From Lingula anatina (taxonomy: Eukaryota > Brachiopoda > Lingulata > Lingulida > Lingulidae), in the NCBI RefSeq assembly GCF_001039355.2, contig NW_019776172.1:1-50010 (forward strand): a stretch of DNA of 50,010 nucleotides, in the 5' to 3' direction. Made by a program: the position numbers and the translations under genes. This document shows positions 10,349 to 21,876 of the stretch, in pieces. The number at the start of each line of letters is the position of its first letter. The stretch's first letter is position 1. The notes under the pieces are model-generated. The model did no database searches. It saw only the letters and a list, made by a program, of their open reading frames with translations, and was not told the origin of the DNA.

Positions 10349-13300
10349 TCCAGCTGTCTTGATTGCTGAGGCTATCCACTGTATGTTAACTTGGCACTTT
10401 TAGTTAACATAAATAGTTAACAGAATATAAGTAGGCATTGATAAAATTTGCTAGGAGGGGGGTGGGGAGGGTAACTTTGGAAAATAGTTTTTTGGATGTT
10501 GAATTATAAAAACAAGATTTATATGTACTTGTAAGTGATTTAAAAGAAATTAAGTGACTGATCTTTGGATCAAATTTTCAATTTTCAAGAAATATTATCA
10601 GGTTCAAAGTTACATAAAATAATGTTAAAAGTTAAATTTATTAAATTTAGTAAGATTTGCGACAAAAAAAGCTGCTTCAGTAGGGTCATGCTGTATTCGG
10701 GCAATAAACCCAAGACATTGTTTTTAATTGTTCACTATCTGATTATGATGCCCGGATAATTATGAATGATAATATCTGTACATTCCAGCCACTGCTGTAC
10801 AGGCCTAGATCCACCAGACAGCCAGGAGTTTTACCAACTGTCACTGCCAGAAGCTGTAGAAAACCAGCTGATGTTGAGCAGAAAAATTCAGACAAAGTAT
10901 CTGAAAACAGATGAGGTATGATTTAAGTGTAAACTGGTCTCCAGGCCATTCCTTAGTATGTATATTCCTTAGCATTTTAATATTCACTTCGTAGTATCTT
11001 TGTGCAAAACAAATTAGGAAAAAAAAATGTGTGTGTGTATGTGTATGTGTCTCAGTATAAAATGAATATTTTCTATATTGGCAGAAACAGCATTGAAAAT
11101 TCAATCTACCTTTGTGCAAATTAATTTTGAAGAAAAACATCAGTAAATCTGCATACGGAATATACATGTATACATGTGGCACGTGCATATCAGCAATAAG
11201 ACATTTTCATTTTTGTGTATTGACAGAATATGACAAACATGAGAAGAGACCTGTTGGACCACTTTCGTGGTGTACTGGAGGCTGTGACATACTTGTTTAG
11301 TGGGCATGTGTTCCTTACTACTAATGGTGAGTGTATGGGTAATAATAAAATGACACTAACATAAACCTGTTGTAAACAGGCATGCTATTCTTCTATCAGA
11401 GATTGTAGGGTGTAACCTCGAAGGTTCCTATATTTCTGCAGATGTCAGAACTTACAATTTCTCAGCCCTTGATAAGAATTTCATACATATTTTACATTTT
11501 ATTTAACTGTACAGAGTAAATGGAAGTTTTTTCCCCAAATATTAAATTTTCTTTTCAATGAATATATGCTAGTAAACTTGTTTTAAAGTTTTATCTATTC
11601 AAACATTGTGACATGATTTTAAAAGCAGTTATTGATGTGAATGTTTTATTATTACTACTACTAAATTAACAGCTTAACTATTTACTAATAATGAAGTGTT
11701 CACATTCCCACCTTCTTTGTTATTCTCCAGTGCTGAAGTCCCAGTGGCTGCTACAGTTGTTAATCACTGATGATGTTGACACCGCCCTGTCCTGTATGAC
11801 ACTTATCTTGAACTGTACACGTGTCAATAGGTGATTGTGTTCATAGACTTAATGTTAACCTTTATCAGCAAAATATAAAGAGATTAAATTAACTATTCAA
11901 CATCGCTTTAATTTCTTGAAAATGTAAAAAATGTATTGTCTTGTACTGATATACTCAACTTAAACTCAATTTAGACCATTTTGGAGTTTTGTTTCAGCAT
12001 TTGATTCAAAGTAACAGTTTTATTCAGACAGCAAATACCAGCAAATCATAGCTATAGAAAAAAGAAAATGAGTCTCTGTAAATCCCATTGATAAAAAATA
12101 CTAGAATCTTTTATGGCAGTTGTGTAAAATGTTCTTAGTATGTTGACTAAGCNTGGCGTTTTAATCCTATTTTTTGTCCCTTTAAGCCTGGCTTATATGC
12201 TGTGATTTCCTTTATATTCCTGCAGAGATGTATTTAGTACCTTGAGTGAGAGACTGGTGAACAGTATCCTGGATGAGCTGGTGTACAAGTTATCAGCTAG
12301 CACCAACATGGACATAGGAAGGTCAGTTGTGGCAGTGGAGTTTTATTATAATTACTGTATGTGTATATTATGGCACATTGAGCAAACAGATGTACAGAAA
12401 TATAATTTTAAATTTATACAAAAAAAGGTGGCACATTCCCTCACTTATCCTAAATTTACAAATGCTGTGTTTCTGAATTTACCACAAATATTTGACTTCT
12501 TGTCATCTCAGATGATCATGAAATGCATCTTCATGTTTTGTTTTCTAACATGTTATTCTTTTCTGCTTTTATTATAATCCTCCACATGAAATATATATTC
12601 AACACCAGTCCACTGTGTTGTCTTCCAGTGCTACCACCAGAATTCTCCTCACCATTTGTGATACCAACCCTCCAATGGTGGAACAGATTTGTATCAGATA
12701 CAGGTCAGTATATTGTGCTCTGTGTTCATCTAACACAATGTCACTGAACACCTAACACAATGTCATTGACCACCTAACACAATGGCACTGAACACCTAAC
12801 ACAATGTCACCGAACACCTAACACAATGTCACCGAACACCTAACACAAGCTCACCTGAAGGCATCATTCAGATGTGTACAGAGTACATAGTAACATATAT
12901 CTTTGTGATTTTTCAGAGGTTTACGTCCTTTGCTTAGCAAGTGGACAGGAAAAGGTTTTGGTAAGGATCTGAAGCAGTTGATCCTTTTACTTGAGTCTGG
13001 CAGTGCTCATCGGGCTAAAATGGAGGTAATATAGTTCTCTCTCTCTTTCTCTCTTTGTCACACACTCAAACACATGCATGCACGCATGCACACACACACA
13101 CACACACACACACAGAGGCACACATGTACAACAAGAGCATGTCATTACTTGTAACTGAAATATATTCCGTAAATTTTACTTTAAAACAGCCAGAACACCT
13201 CATAAAAACCAGTCTTTTCCTGCTCATCTCGAATTCTTATGTTTACCATGTGTCTGCCTATTGTAGCGGCTCCACAGAGCAGCCACCACTATACAGGCCA

Positions 13301-13669
13301 TGTGGAGGAGCTTCCAGACAAGAAACCAACTGAAGAAAGCAGACAGAGCATTTGCAAAGTTGCAGAGAAGTTTTAGGTAATTTTCAATACATCTGAACTT
13401 TTAAATTCTTATCATTTCATTGAAGGAGTATAGCACACGAGGGAAGCAGACAACTTCTGTTTAGAACATTTCTCGAAGACCGGTTCAATTTAATTATCTC
13501 TTTATTTATTTACTGTGGTTCACAGAATAAAACGAGAGAGGACACAGAAGGAACGTGAAAATGAACAGCTGCAGTCAGAACTGGAGCATCAGTTATTATT
13601 GGCGAGGAGAAAAGCCATCAGAGAATCCAGGTTGAAACAGCTGGAGCTTCTCTCTATAATGCCAGCAGG

Positions 13670-13708
<39 letters not shown>

Positions 13709-16017
13709 AACAGACATGCTGAAACTGTTGGTCCAATCGGTCATGACCGGTAAATTTGTCTGGACCTGTAGAAAATTGGACTTGGTCGGTCCAAAGGACC
13801 GAGAAGAGTTTTAAGAACCGCATTTGAATTTACAGTCATCTTTCGACATACTTCACTAATAAAATTATATAAAACCCAAAGCGTTTTTTCCCCTTCCATT
13901 TCAAGACTATCACATTCAAAAACAAAGTAAGCTACCTAATCGTACTGGTAGAATCTGTCTCAAACGTAAAGAGTGATTTTGGGTCCTACAAAAATCCATT
14001 CGGTCCGGCAAAATTTTCATTACTGCCGGTCCAAATGTCCGGCCATTCTGAAAAGTTTTCAGCATGTCTGTGCAAGTGTGCATGCATGTGTACACATTTG
14101 GATGGGTGCAATTTTAATTGTGTTTGTGTGTGTAACTTTCTGTGTGTGAATCAAAATGGGTTTTTTTAGCCTAGGTGAACTGGGTATATGTGTGTGTTGT
14201 TTGTGTTTGTACAAGTAAGCATTTGCATTTTGAATGAAAGTGATCATTTCATCTAACTGGATAACCTAGTAAGTATTTGCATTTTGAATGAAAGTGATCA
14301 TTTCATCTAACTGGATAACCTAGTAAGTATGAGAACCACACACTTGCTTAGAAAAAATCCAAGAATGTTGTTTTGAATAGCATTTTTTGAATATTTTTAC
14401 TTTTTGGATCATTTTCTGACACTCATGAAATGCCCTTTCTTATGCAAAGCCAACTTATTTTTTGAAACTTTTGAATCAAGATTTCAGAACATTAATAAAA
14501 AAAAAATTAAGACACTATGTAAATTTATCATATTATAAAATTACCAAATTAGTTCCAACATGATTTGTGTTTACAGCCAAGTCTCAGAAGTATCTGGAAA
14601 GTGTCCAGGAAAACGCTGCTCTCAAGATTCAGACATCGTGGAAGGGTCATAGAGTCAGAAAACAGCTGACAGAGAGACAGGCAAATATGAAGAGAGTCAG
14701 AGCTGCAGTGGCCATACAGAGAAAGGTAAAGGTCACTGTTAGGTTAAGTCAGGGCTGCAGTGGCCATACAGGTTAAGGGCAGGTTATAGATATCACAACA
14801 TCTAACCTGAATATTCAATTAGCTGTTGTCAATGAGAAAAGCAAATGCAAGGAAGTATAACTTAATTAGTGATTATACTCTGATTTAATAACTATTGATA
14901 AAAGGAAAAGTATAATGTTATGGTAAAGTGCCCCAAATGAGATCACTAAAAAAAATATATATATATATAGAAATGGAATTGTAGATAAATGTGAAAAACA
15001 CTTTTCAATTAATTTACTCCACAGTTCAGACACTGGTCTGCAAGAAGAGAGAGAAAGAAGAGGGAGCCACTGGCGTTCCAGCGCCCTCCTGGTCTGACAG
15101 ATGAGAGGAGGGTGGAAATTCAACAGCACATTACAAGGTGGAGGGAAGACCATCCTGTACGTAGATCAGTTTTAGAAAAGATAAGATCAGTCTTAGATTA
15201 ATGATGCTTCATGATAGTAATCACTGATGGCTTCATGATGGCAGAAAGTTATGAATACCTGGAAATTAAAAATACAAAAACGAAAAGAAAATATTAGTTC
15301 ACCCAGCGCTTATGCTGGTAGTACAATAATAATGAAATGCTGCCTATTGATATAAATGCAATGTTTGGAATTTATGGGAAATTACAGTTGCATATTATTT
15401 GCTTATACATTTATGCCTAACTGTCTGTCTGAAATTGAAACTATAATGTTATATTTTCAGACAAAATGCAAGACAAGGGCTCAGCAAGAAGAAATCCACA
15501 ACAAAGCCCAGGAGCTTATCCAGAGGAACCAGATGTTGAACAGGGTGACACGCAAGAAACATCTAGAGAGAGAAGCCTTACTGGCCATGATAGAAACTGA
15601 CTGTGATCTACTACTCAGTGAGTATGAAATTGCGGTAAATAGGTGTAATTATTATTTTATTTTTATTTTTTGCTTGTTGATGGGAGAGGCAACTGATAAA
15701 ATGCCAAAAAATGTATCTTAAAGCTTATAATGGCTATGGAGTCAGTAACAACGTAAAACAGTCAGTCATATTTGAAAAAGCATTTTATAATAAGACTGAG
15801 GGCTGTATCTGAAAGTATTACATTTACAGATGCTACCAGTTTGAAAGACGTGACCGAAAAGGACATTGATGTGTTTAGTTCCAAGTCTGTCCCCATAGCA
15901 ACCAAAGCTAGACTTAATCACCAGCATGAGTTAAGGTTACTACGGCAACCATGGTATAGAAAGCTGGGAGATGAGTTTAAAGAGACTGAATATGAGGGAG
16001 AAGAAGAGTTGTTCTAA
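9647..16017 (+). CDS. IQCB1: IQ motif-containing B1 / nephrocystin-5, complete, 14 coding exons
   Basis: IQCB1 is a calmodulin-binding ciliary transition-zone and centrosomal protein that works with CEP290. Exons: 9647-9755, 10061-10223, 10789-10915, 11227-11326, 11731-11830, 12226-12321, 12629-12703, 12917-13025, 13267-13376, 13526-13668, 14577-14725, 15025-15156, 15461-15617 and 15830-16017. They total 1758 bases, or 585 residues, close to the human 598. An in-frame TGA lies 15 bases upstream of the ATG. Residues 1-290 form the helical N-terminal part (for example YDLLQVLILVLKQDF and RVRGGWGT). IQ motifs are at 302 (IQAMWRSFQTR), 395 (IQTSWKGHRVR) and 424 (IQRKFRHWSAR, built across the exon 11/12 junction). 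A charged coiled coil (about 330-372) sits between IQ1 and IQ2. The C-terminus WYRKLGDEF matches the vertebrate ending. Every join is in frame and no key part is missing. Confidence 0.95.
12727..12848. repeat. 22-base minisatellite in IQCB1 intron 7
   Basis: About five and a half copies of CACCTAACACAATGTCACTGA(A). The CACCTAACACAATG core also occurs in the 57-base repeat of the carrier gene, suggesting a shared repeat family. Confidence 0.85.
13673..13707. repeat. (GT)n microsatellite
   Basis: A GT run starts at the IQCB1 intron 10 donor and runs up to the hAT-like element. A CA run also lies in intron 8 (13089-13114). Confidence 0.9.
13711..14070. mobile_element. Inverted-repeat DNA element (hAT-like MITE) in IQCB1 intron 10
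   Basis: The left end CAGACATGCTGAAAC and the right end GTTTTCAGCATGTCTG are inverted repeats about 360 bases apart. TGCAA directly flanks both ends (13706-13710 and 14071-14075) as a possible target duplication. The interior carries repeated GGTCC/CCGGTC words and no long reading frame. The CA...TG termini recall hAT elements, but the 5-base flank is shorter than the usual 8. Confidence 0.65.
14214..14328. repeat. 54-base tandem duplication in IQCB1 intron 10
   Basis: The segment beginning AGTAAGTATTTGCATTTTGA is repeated twice almost perfectly, with a third partial start at 14322. It is noncoding. Confidence 0.9.
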
Positions 16018-16077
16018 GTCAGCTGATGCTATGAAAGATGGATTCCTCATATACAAAATTAATATCTTTATAATGGA

Positions 16078-16083
16078 ATTAAA
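16078..16083 (+). terminator. Candidate IQCB1 polyadenylation signal (ATTAAA)
   Basis: ATTAAA lies about 60 bases after the IQCB1 stop codon, and a further AATAAA lies near 16398. Which is used cannot be told from sequence alone. Confidence 0.4.
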
Positions 16084-16932
16084 ACTTCTGCCGTCCAGAT
16101 AGCTGTTTTATATACTGTATTTCACACAGTTGTGGCCTCAACCGTGATGAATGTTTAGTCTTTTTTTAAGTCCTGTATTGAAACATTTTTTAAGCATTCC
16201 AAAAATACAAAACGAATCAACTGTATTAATGCATCGTTCTAGCAACATAAGAACCACCGTACCACGCGATGTGGGAGCTTGTCAATGAGTTAAAACGGGG
16301 GCCACTATTATTTGAACTACGGCTGTGTGACAGTTTCAACATTCTGATATGTGTGTATTTATAATTGCTTATGCGTTTGTTTACTTTTGATAAAGCAAAA
16401 TAAATATTTTTCTTATGTCAATGTCTTTAAGTTGGTTTTGATAATTATTTTCCGTAAGGAGTACCAAACACTTACAGGTGGTCATTGTAAGACTAAGATG
16501 AAAGTTCTATGGCGTAGTTCAAAGCAGTCGTGTAACGAGAAAGTGCTAGTGTTACAGTATAGATTGTTACAAAATAGATTGTTATAATTGTTACTTATAG
16601 TTTCAATACCAAGCTTGAAGACAGATCACATTCTCAGCAGTCCTTTTATACACGGATTGCCTTAGGTGTAGTAGTTCAGCAGCCACTTATGTTTCACTAA
16701 TTTCAATGCAACGTCAGAATTCTAAATCCACAACTTTATAGTTTCTACATCAGGGCAAACGTCAGTTACTTGTAGGTCACATCATTATACAATACTTATC
16801 ACATTAGGGGGAAAACTTCAGATTTTTAGTTTGCGATAAAATTGTTATTTTGTTCCCACTTTGCGATAAAATTGTTATTTTGTTCCCACGAGCACTGTCA
16901 TCGTAGCAGTTATTTCAGTGAGTGTAAATTAT

Positions 16933-17181
16933 GGGACCATTCCCAGACCCTACCGTACTAACTGTGGATCTATCTCCGAGGGGATTCTCGCTAAATTGCT
17001 TTCAACTAAAGCGGCTTAGATGTCTGTCACGCCTACTGAAGCTGCTAGGGGGTAATTAATTATCGTTTAGCAGCTTCAGTAGGCGTGCCAGACATCTAAG
17101 CCGCTTAAGCTGAAAGCAATTTAGCGAGAAACCCCTAGGAGATGGGTCGATCCTGTTAGATCGATCTAGGTATGGGAACCC
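16933..17181. mobile_element. Foldback MITE upstream of TTLL4-like gene 1
   Basis: The ends are GGGACCATTCCCAGACC and, inverted, GGGTTCCCATACCTAGA. Long near-perfect arms pair around a loop near 17052: AGCGGCTTAGATGTCTG with CAGACATCTAAGCCGCT, and CGCCTACTGAAGCTGCTA with TAGCAGCTTCAGTAGGCG. There is no coding capacity. Copies sit at matching places before genes 2 and 3, and a diverged relative lies in intron 3 of gene 1. Confidence 0.8.
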
Positions 17182-17186
17182 AGTCT

Positions 17187-17223
17187 ATGCTTCAACATGT
17201 TTGAACTGGCGGCGCAGCGACTC
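17187..17223 (-). pseudogene. Antisense fragment of the TTLL4-like last exon
   Basis: Read on the minus strand, these 37 bases match 25195-25231, the end of the last coding exon of gene 1, at 36 of 37 positions. The fragment adjoins the foldback element and is about 1 kb upstream of the gene 1 start. A shortened 23-base remnant lies at the equivalent places before gene 2 (27628-27650) and gene 3 (37033-37055). Confidence 0.75.
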
Positions 17224-17781
17224 GAAGCAATATGCTGCAGTCTGATGCCTATCAGAGTAAGAGCAGTGCCGGGGGCGAGCATTGGGGCTGTTTTAGAGGA
17301 AGTTTCCATAATATTAGTCGCTAAATTTGACCAATAAAAACTTTAACCTCCCAGTAGCTCCCCCTTTAATTGACACGCAAGGCACTTCGCCAATAGTATT
17401 CACAAGGCCCCCAGTCAACATCTTGTTAAAGTATCGTATTGTGTCATTACCCAACTAAATATAGGCTACATATGATAAAGATAATATAATTCCTGAATAA
17501 CGTGCTGAAAATATAAATATTGTGATCAAAACTCATGGCTGTAAGATACATGTTTATATAATACGTGATGCTTGTTTGTAGAAAAGAAGAGATAATATTG
17601 AAACAGAATTAATTCACTGACGTTAATTTTTTTGGCTGTGACCCCAATAACTCTAAGCTAACAATCGGTGCCTCTCATAGCTCCATGGAGCTGGTTATAG
17701 CTACCAACGGTTTGTATTATAGAAGGAAAGTTGATATAAAATGTTTGGATTCAAGAGCGGCAGCTGGGATAGTACCCCCCT

Positions 17782-17983
17782 CCAATGGCGGATTTGGGGG
17801 GGGGGGGGTCAAAGGGGGTCCTGAATTTTGACTAGCTGAATAATAGTTCCAAATGGCACCGTTCGCCCTCTACAACACCAATTTTTTTCGGGACCCTTCA
17901 GCTTGTCCCGAACCATACGCCAAGGGGGGGTCGGCTTCGGATCCTCGGAGCCCCCCCTTCAAATTATCCTGGATCCGCCCCTG
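17782..17983. mobile_element. Short element with GGCGGAT...ATCCGCC ends
   Basis: The left end CAATGGCGGATTTGGGG and the right end GGATCCGCCCCTG are partly inverted. The interior is G-rich and C-rich with no credible gene. This is the common GGCGGATCC-type non-autonomous element of invertebrate genomes, probably hAT-related. It is absent from units 2 and 3 at this position, so it inserted after the duplication or was lost there. Confidence 0.5.
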
Positions 17984-18091
17984 CCGTCTATACCCCCGAC
18001 CTGTCTCTAACCCGAAACGACAAGATATGTAGATCGCCTTAAAACCTGAACACATTATTGCATGATATGGTGCTGCATATGATGAATTCTG

Positions 18092-18097
18092 TATAAA
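18092..18097 (+). promoter_or_regulatory. TATA box of TTLL4-like gene 1
   Basis: TATAAA lies 135 bases before the ATG, in a block (GATGAATTCTGTATAAAC) conserved in front of all three array genes. A TATA-driven promoter suggests regulated or tissue-restricted expression; that is inference. Confidence 0.6.
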
Positions 18098-18226
18098 CTT
18101 CTACGGCTAATTTTGCATGCTGCTGGTATTCTTTTTAAACACTGCATATTTTTCCATGAACATATATCCACCCAACTGCAGAGTATTACAGAAGACTGCT
18201 ACACCAGTACTTTATGTCAGTTTCAA

Positions 18227-21200
18227 ATGGCCTTCAGAGTGATTCTGTTTGTTTGTATGATAGGATTTCTGTGTCAGATTTCGGCAGATAAGATCGAGTT
18301 AGGTGAGTATATTAAACCTCGCTTTATTGTCAATAATATGATTGACATGATGTTTCTTTGGTGCCTATATTAAACCATTTTGTTTTTCATATCGGAATAC
18401 CAATGAAGTGTGAAAATGTCATTATTATGAATACGAAATATTGTTTTGGGGAAAAAACCCCTATGCTTGAAAATGACAATTGTGATACAGGGTTTTCCCT
18501 CCCCACTTTATTTAGCAAAAAATTAAGACAGTGCACTCAGTCTTGAAAAGAGAGTTATTCTTCGAAAAAAGGGAGAGTTTTTTATCGTCTTGGGAAGTGA
18601 CATAGTGCCTAAAGCAATAGAAGCGACCCAGAGCGGACGCCCACCTTCCCCCCACTTAAGGGCTTAAAGCTGCACCTTCATGTTGTTAAGACTAACCATT
18701 AAATTTATAATTTGAGCATAGCATACAATTGCCACCAACTAAATGGGCAGGATAATGATGTTTGTGAGAAACAAGCAATCACTGGAACTACTCCAGGCGG
18801 CACAGGAACCCGGGAAACACCATCAGAGAGTTGTCCCAAGACCACGGTTCGATTACAGCCTGAGGGGTCTCAAGGTAAAGAAAAACACCACGTGCATCCA
18901 GCCCTGACTCCCAGCCTGTTCTCAAACGTGCCACCGACCATCAACTTCGTGCTGCCGGATGAAGATGGTGAGCTGGTCGAGGTTGTTACTGACATACGTA
19001 AAATTCCCATCGAAAAGAATTTGAGCACATTCACAACAGTGGACTTACTTGTCCGCGGATCAAATATGGAGAACCACTAAAAAGCTGGGCGCTTTATTCC
19101 CAATTAGACACTTAATAGATTAACCAAGGGGATTATTGCAACAAGCATTCAAGTGGGTCGATCATATTTGATCCGCGGGTCTGTTAGTCCGGTTTTCTGA
19201 ATGCGTTCTTTGGTAACTGTGGGGGGTAAAACGGGTTGATGCTGTGTGGTCAGGAAGGAAAACCAAGGTTAACATAAAAAAAGATTAGAAATTTCATGGA
19301 CAGCATCCGTACTTGTTGTCTTTTCTTCTGTGCAAAACATACCAAACCTTTTTTTATTAAGCATATACAAACACAATACAACACATTACAATATATATAT
19401 AAACAAACAAAAACATGCAATGCATCACAGAAACAGAAAGCACATTATGTTACAAATACAAAAAGATACACTTCATCAGTACAGTTGTGTAACTTAATAC
19501 AATACATACACATTCACAGGTGCACAGTCACTGAAATATTAATATAATATTGTAATACGTACAATACAATATATACAAAACCAACAGTGCATTACAAACT
19601 GAACTTCGATCTATATGTTCTTTTTATCTTTCACATTCCTTGCCTTCAGTTGATATGTTGAGTCCTCGGATAAGAAACCTATTGACTGTTTATCACAAGG
19701 GGAACGATATTGCTTTAGAGTTGGCATTTAAAGTTGGTTTCGCGCCTACAAAAGGTGAGTTAAGTTTATGAAATTAGCATCCAGGTTACATAACAAAATT
19801 GAAAATTCTCATCTTTTCCAATCTGAGAAATTTCAAGAAAAAAAATGCTCTGCATTACTTTAGCAGTGCATCTTAGGGCCCAATCCCATAGATTTTAGAT
19901 TGATCTGTCCCTGTTGGGAGTCTCACTAGATTACTGTTAGATAATCTGGCTTAAATGTCCGTCCCGCCTACTACAAGCTGTAAGGGGGTAATTAACTTTT
20001 GTGCCCGCTCGGCTGACAGCTATTTAGCGTGACCCCCCAGGGAGTTAGGCCGATCTAGTTGGATCGATCTAATCTCTGGGAATGGGGTCTTACTATGAAA
20101 AAAAAAATGAATCGAAACATGCATTCGGTTTCCGTATCTGTCTGTAATTGTTAAGTAAAGAAAGTCTTTTGTAATATATAAAGTATGTTTTATGGTCCCA
20201 GATACTCAGAACTGGACGATGTATTTTCATGAACCATTTAAACCCAGGGAAGTGGAATCTTTTCTGAACATATCACCGCAGCAGAAGGTAAATTAAGGAT
20301 GTTTAGGGGATACAATGGAAATGGAAATGGACCATCAAAATGTCTCTGAAAAAAAAAGCCCATATGATTTCAGAAAAAAAGGGGAATTGAGTCTAGTTCG
20401 ATTGGCATCAACCCCTAACCATCCTTGAATATCGACAGGCTAAGTTGACAGTAAAAGGCGATCAAATACAGCAATTAATTTATTTCATTTTCACGATATA
20501 CATTTTGTCAATTTAACTCTTTGTAGAATGAATAAAGTCAATGAATTGGATGTTTTACAATTAGTGGAAGTTTTTCTTTCAGTTCAAATTCATTCCGGAC
20601 AGCTGGACAATTGGATGCAAAGACAGACTGACGCGGAATTTGCAAAAGATGGCGCTGATTCACAGGAAAAAGGAATACGACTTTTATCCAACTACCTTCG
20701 TTCTTCCCACTGATGTCAACGGGCTTCGACAGTTTTCACACAGCAGCACTGAAGACCATGTCTGGATTGTCAAACCGGTAAATGTTGAAATCAGCGCCTG
20801 TTATTTGATCCAATTATACTGATTAAACCAGTGCACCAGTTTAAATTATCTCTATCGACATTTTAAAAATCTGCTGACCACCGAAAGGCTGCCTGCTAAG
20901 TATGTCATTGAAGTTGGTATCATTTGAGCCTTAAACTTTGTGAAATGTTTCTTTCTTTTATCTTTTAACACATTTTCTGTAGATTTCTAAATTATCATTA
21001 CAGCATATCTTTCCTATAAATGGATTATAAGTTAGCACATGCAATTGTTCCACGATGAAATTTTTCTGCAATGGGCTTTGTAAAATAGGCCATTAAATCG
21101 ATAAATACTGATTGATTCATTGCTTAATTGAATGAAACATGCTGCACTGCCATCATGTATTGTAACATACATTTCACTCCTTGCTTAAAGTACTGTTACA

Positions 21201-21841
21201 GTAAAGCAGCGGGAATATATATGACACGAAAGTGGCAAGACGCCAACAAGTACCGAAATGCTGTCGTACAAAGGCAAGTAGTGTGCTATAAGCATTAAAA
21301 CTATTGAGACAATGGTGGCTGGGTGTTGTCGAACTGCATTGATTTCTCTTTTTATGACAAATGACTATCTGAAGAAATAATGTTTTATTATTCTTATTCT
21401 CACTATCATTCCAGACCAATTAAAAGCATCAAAATGTACACTGTAACCCGTTTTTAATTCTATGTTATCGCTGTTGCTCGAGTGTTTTTCCGGTTCCCAG
21501 ATACGCTCGTGTATCTGTATAAAGAATCTATTAACATGATTTGTTGCTTTGCGCTTTTTCGAAATTTCACAAGGTATGTCCCGAACCCTTTCCTCATCAA
21601 AGGGTACAAGTTCGATTTGCGGATTTACGTGGAAGTGACTTCGGTGGACCCATTACGGATATACCTATACCCAGAAGGTCTAGTTAGATTTGCCTCCGAG
21701 AAGTGAGTATATTTTGTATAATTTAATTCTTTAGTAGTCGAAACTGCAGCTAAAAGAGATTGTCAACAAAAGGAGAGCCATTTTCGCACACCATATTTTA
21801 CAACATTAAGTCCAAGAAACAAATGGCAGCAAACACACACA

Positions 21842-21876
<35 letters not shown>

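Noticed and set aside
18113-18226. In-frame upstream Met for TTLL4-like gene 1 (38 extra residues)
   Set aside because: The frame between it and MAFR is not kept in gene 3 (a 53-base stretch where gene 2 has 42), and it would bury the signal peptide. The ATG at 18227 and its equivalents is the conserved start.
18968-19080. Continuation of exon 2 of gene 1 past 18967 to a stop at 19080
   Set aside because: Genes 2 and 3 have an extra T and an early stop here, and GATG/GTGAGC is a good donor at the same place in all three. The extension is intron.
20528-20582. Possible extra coding before exon 5 ([16 protein letters not shown])
   Set aside because: It is open by chance before a TTTCTTTCAG acceptor, and the TTLL4 homology starts at the acceptor.
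21196-21200. Acceptor TTACAG/TAAAGC for exon 6
   Set aside because: It would put an in-frame TAA first. The acceptor after CTTAAAG (21190) gives phase 0 and fits all three genes.
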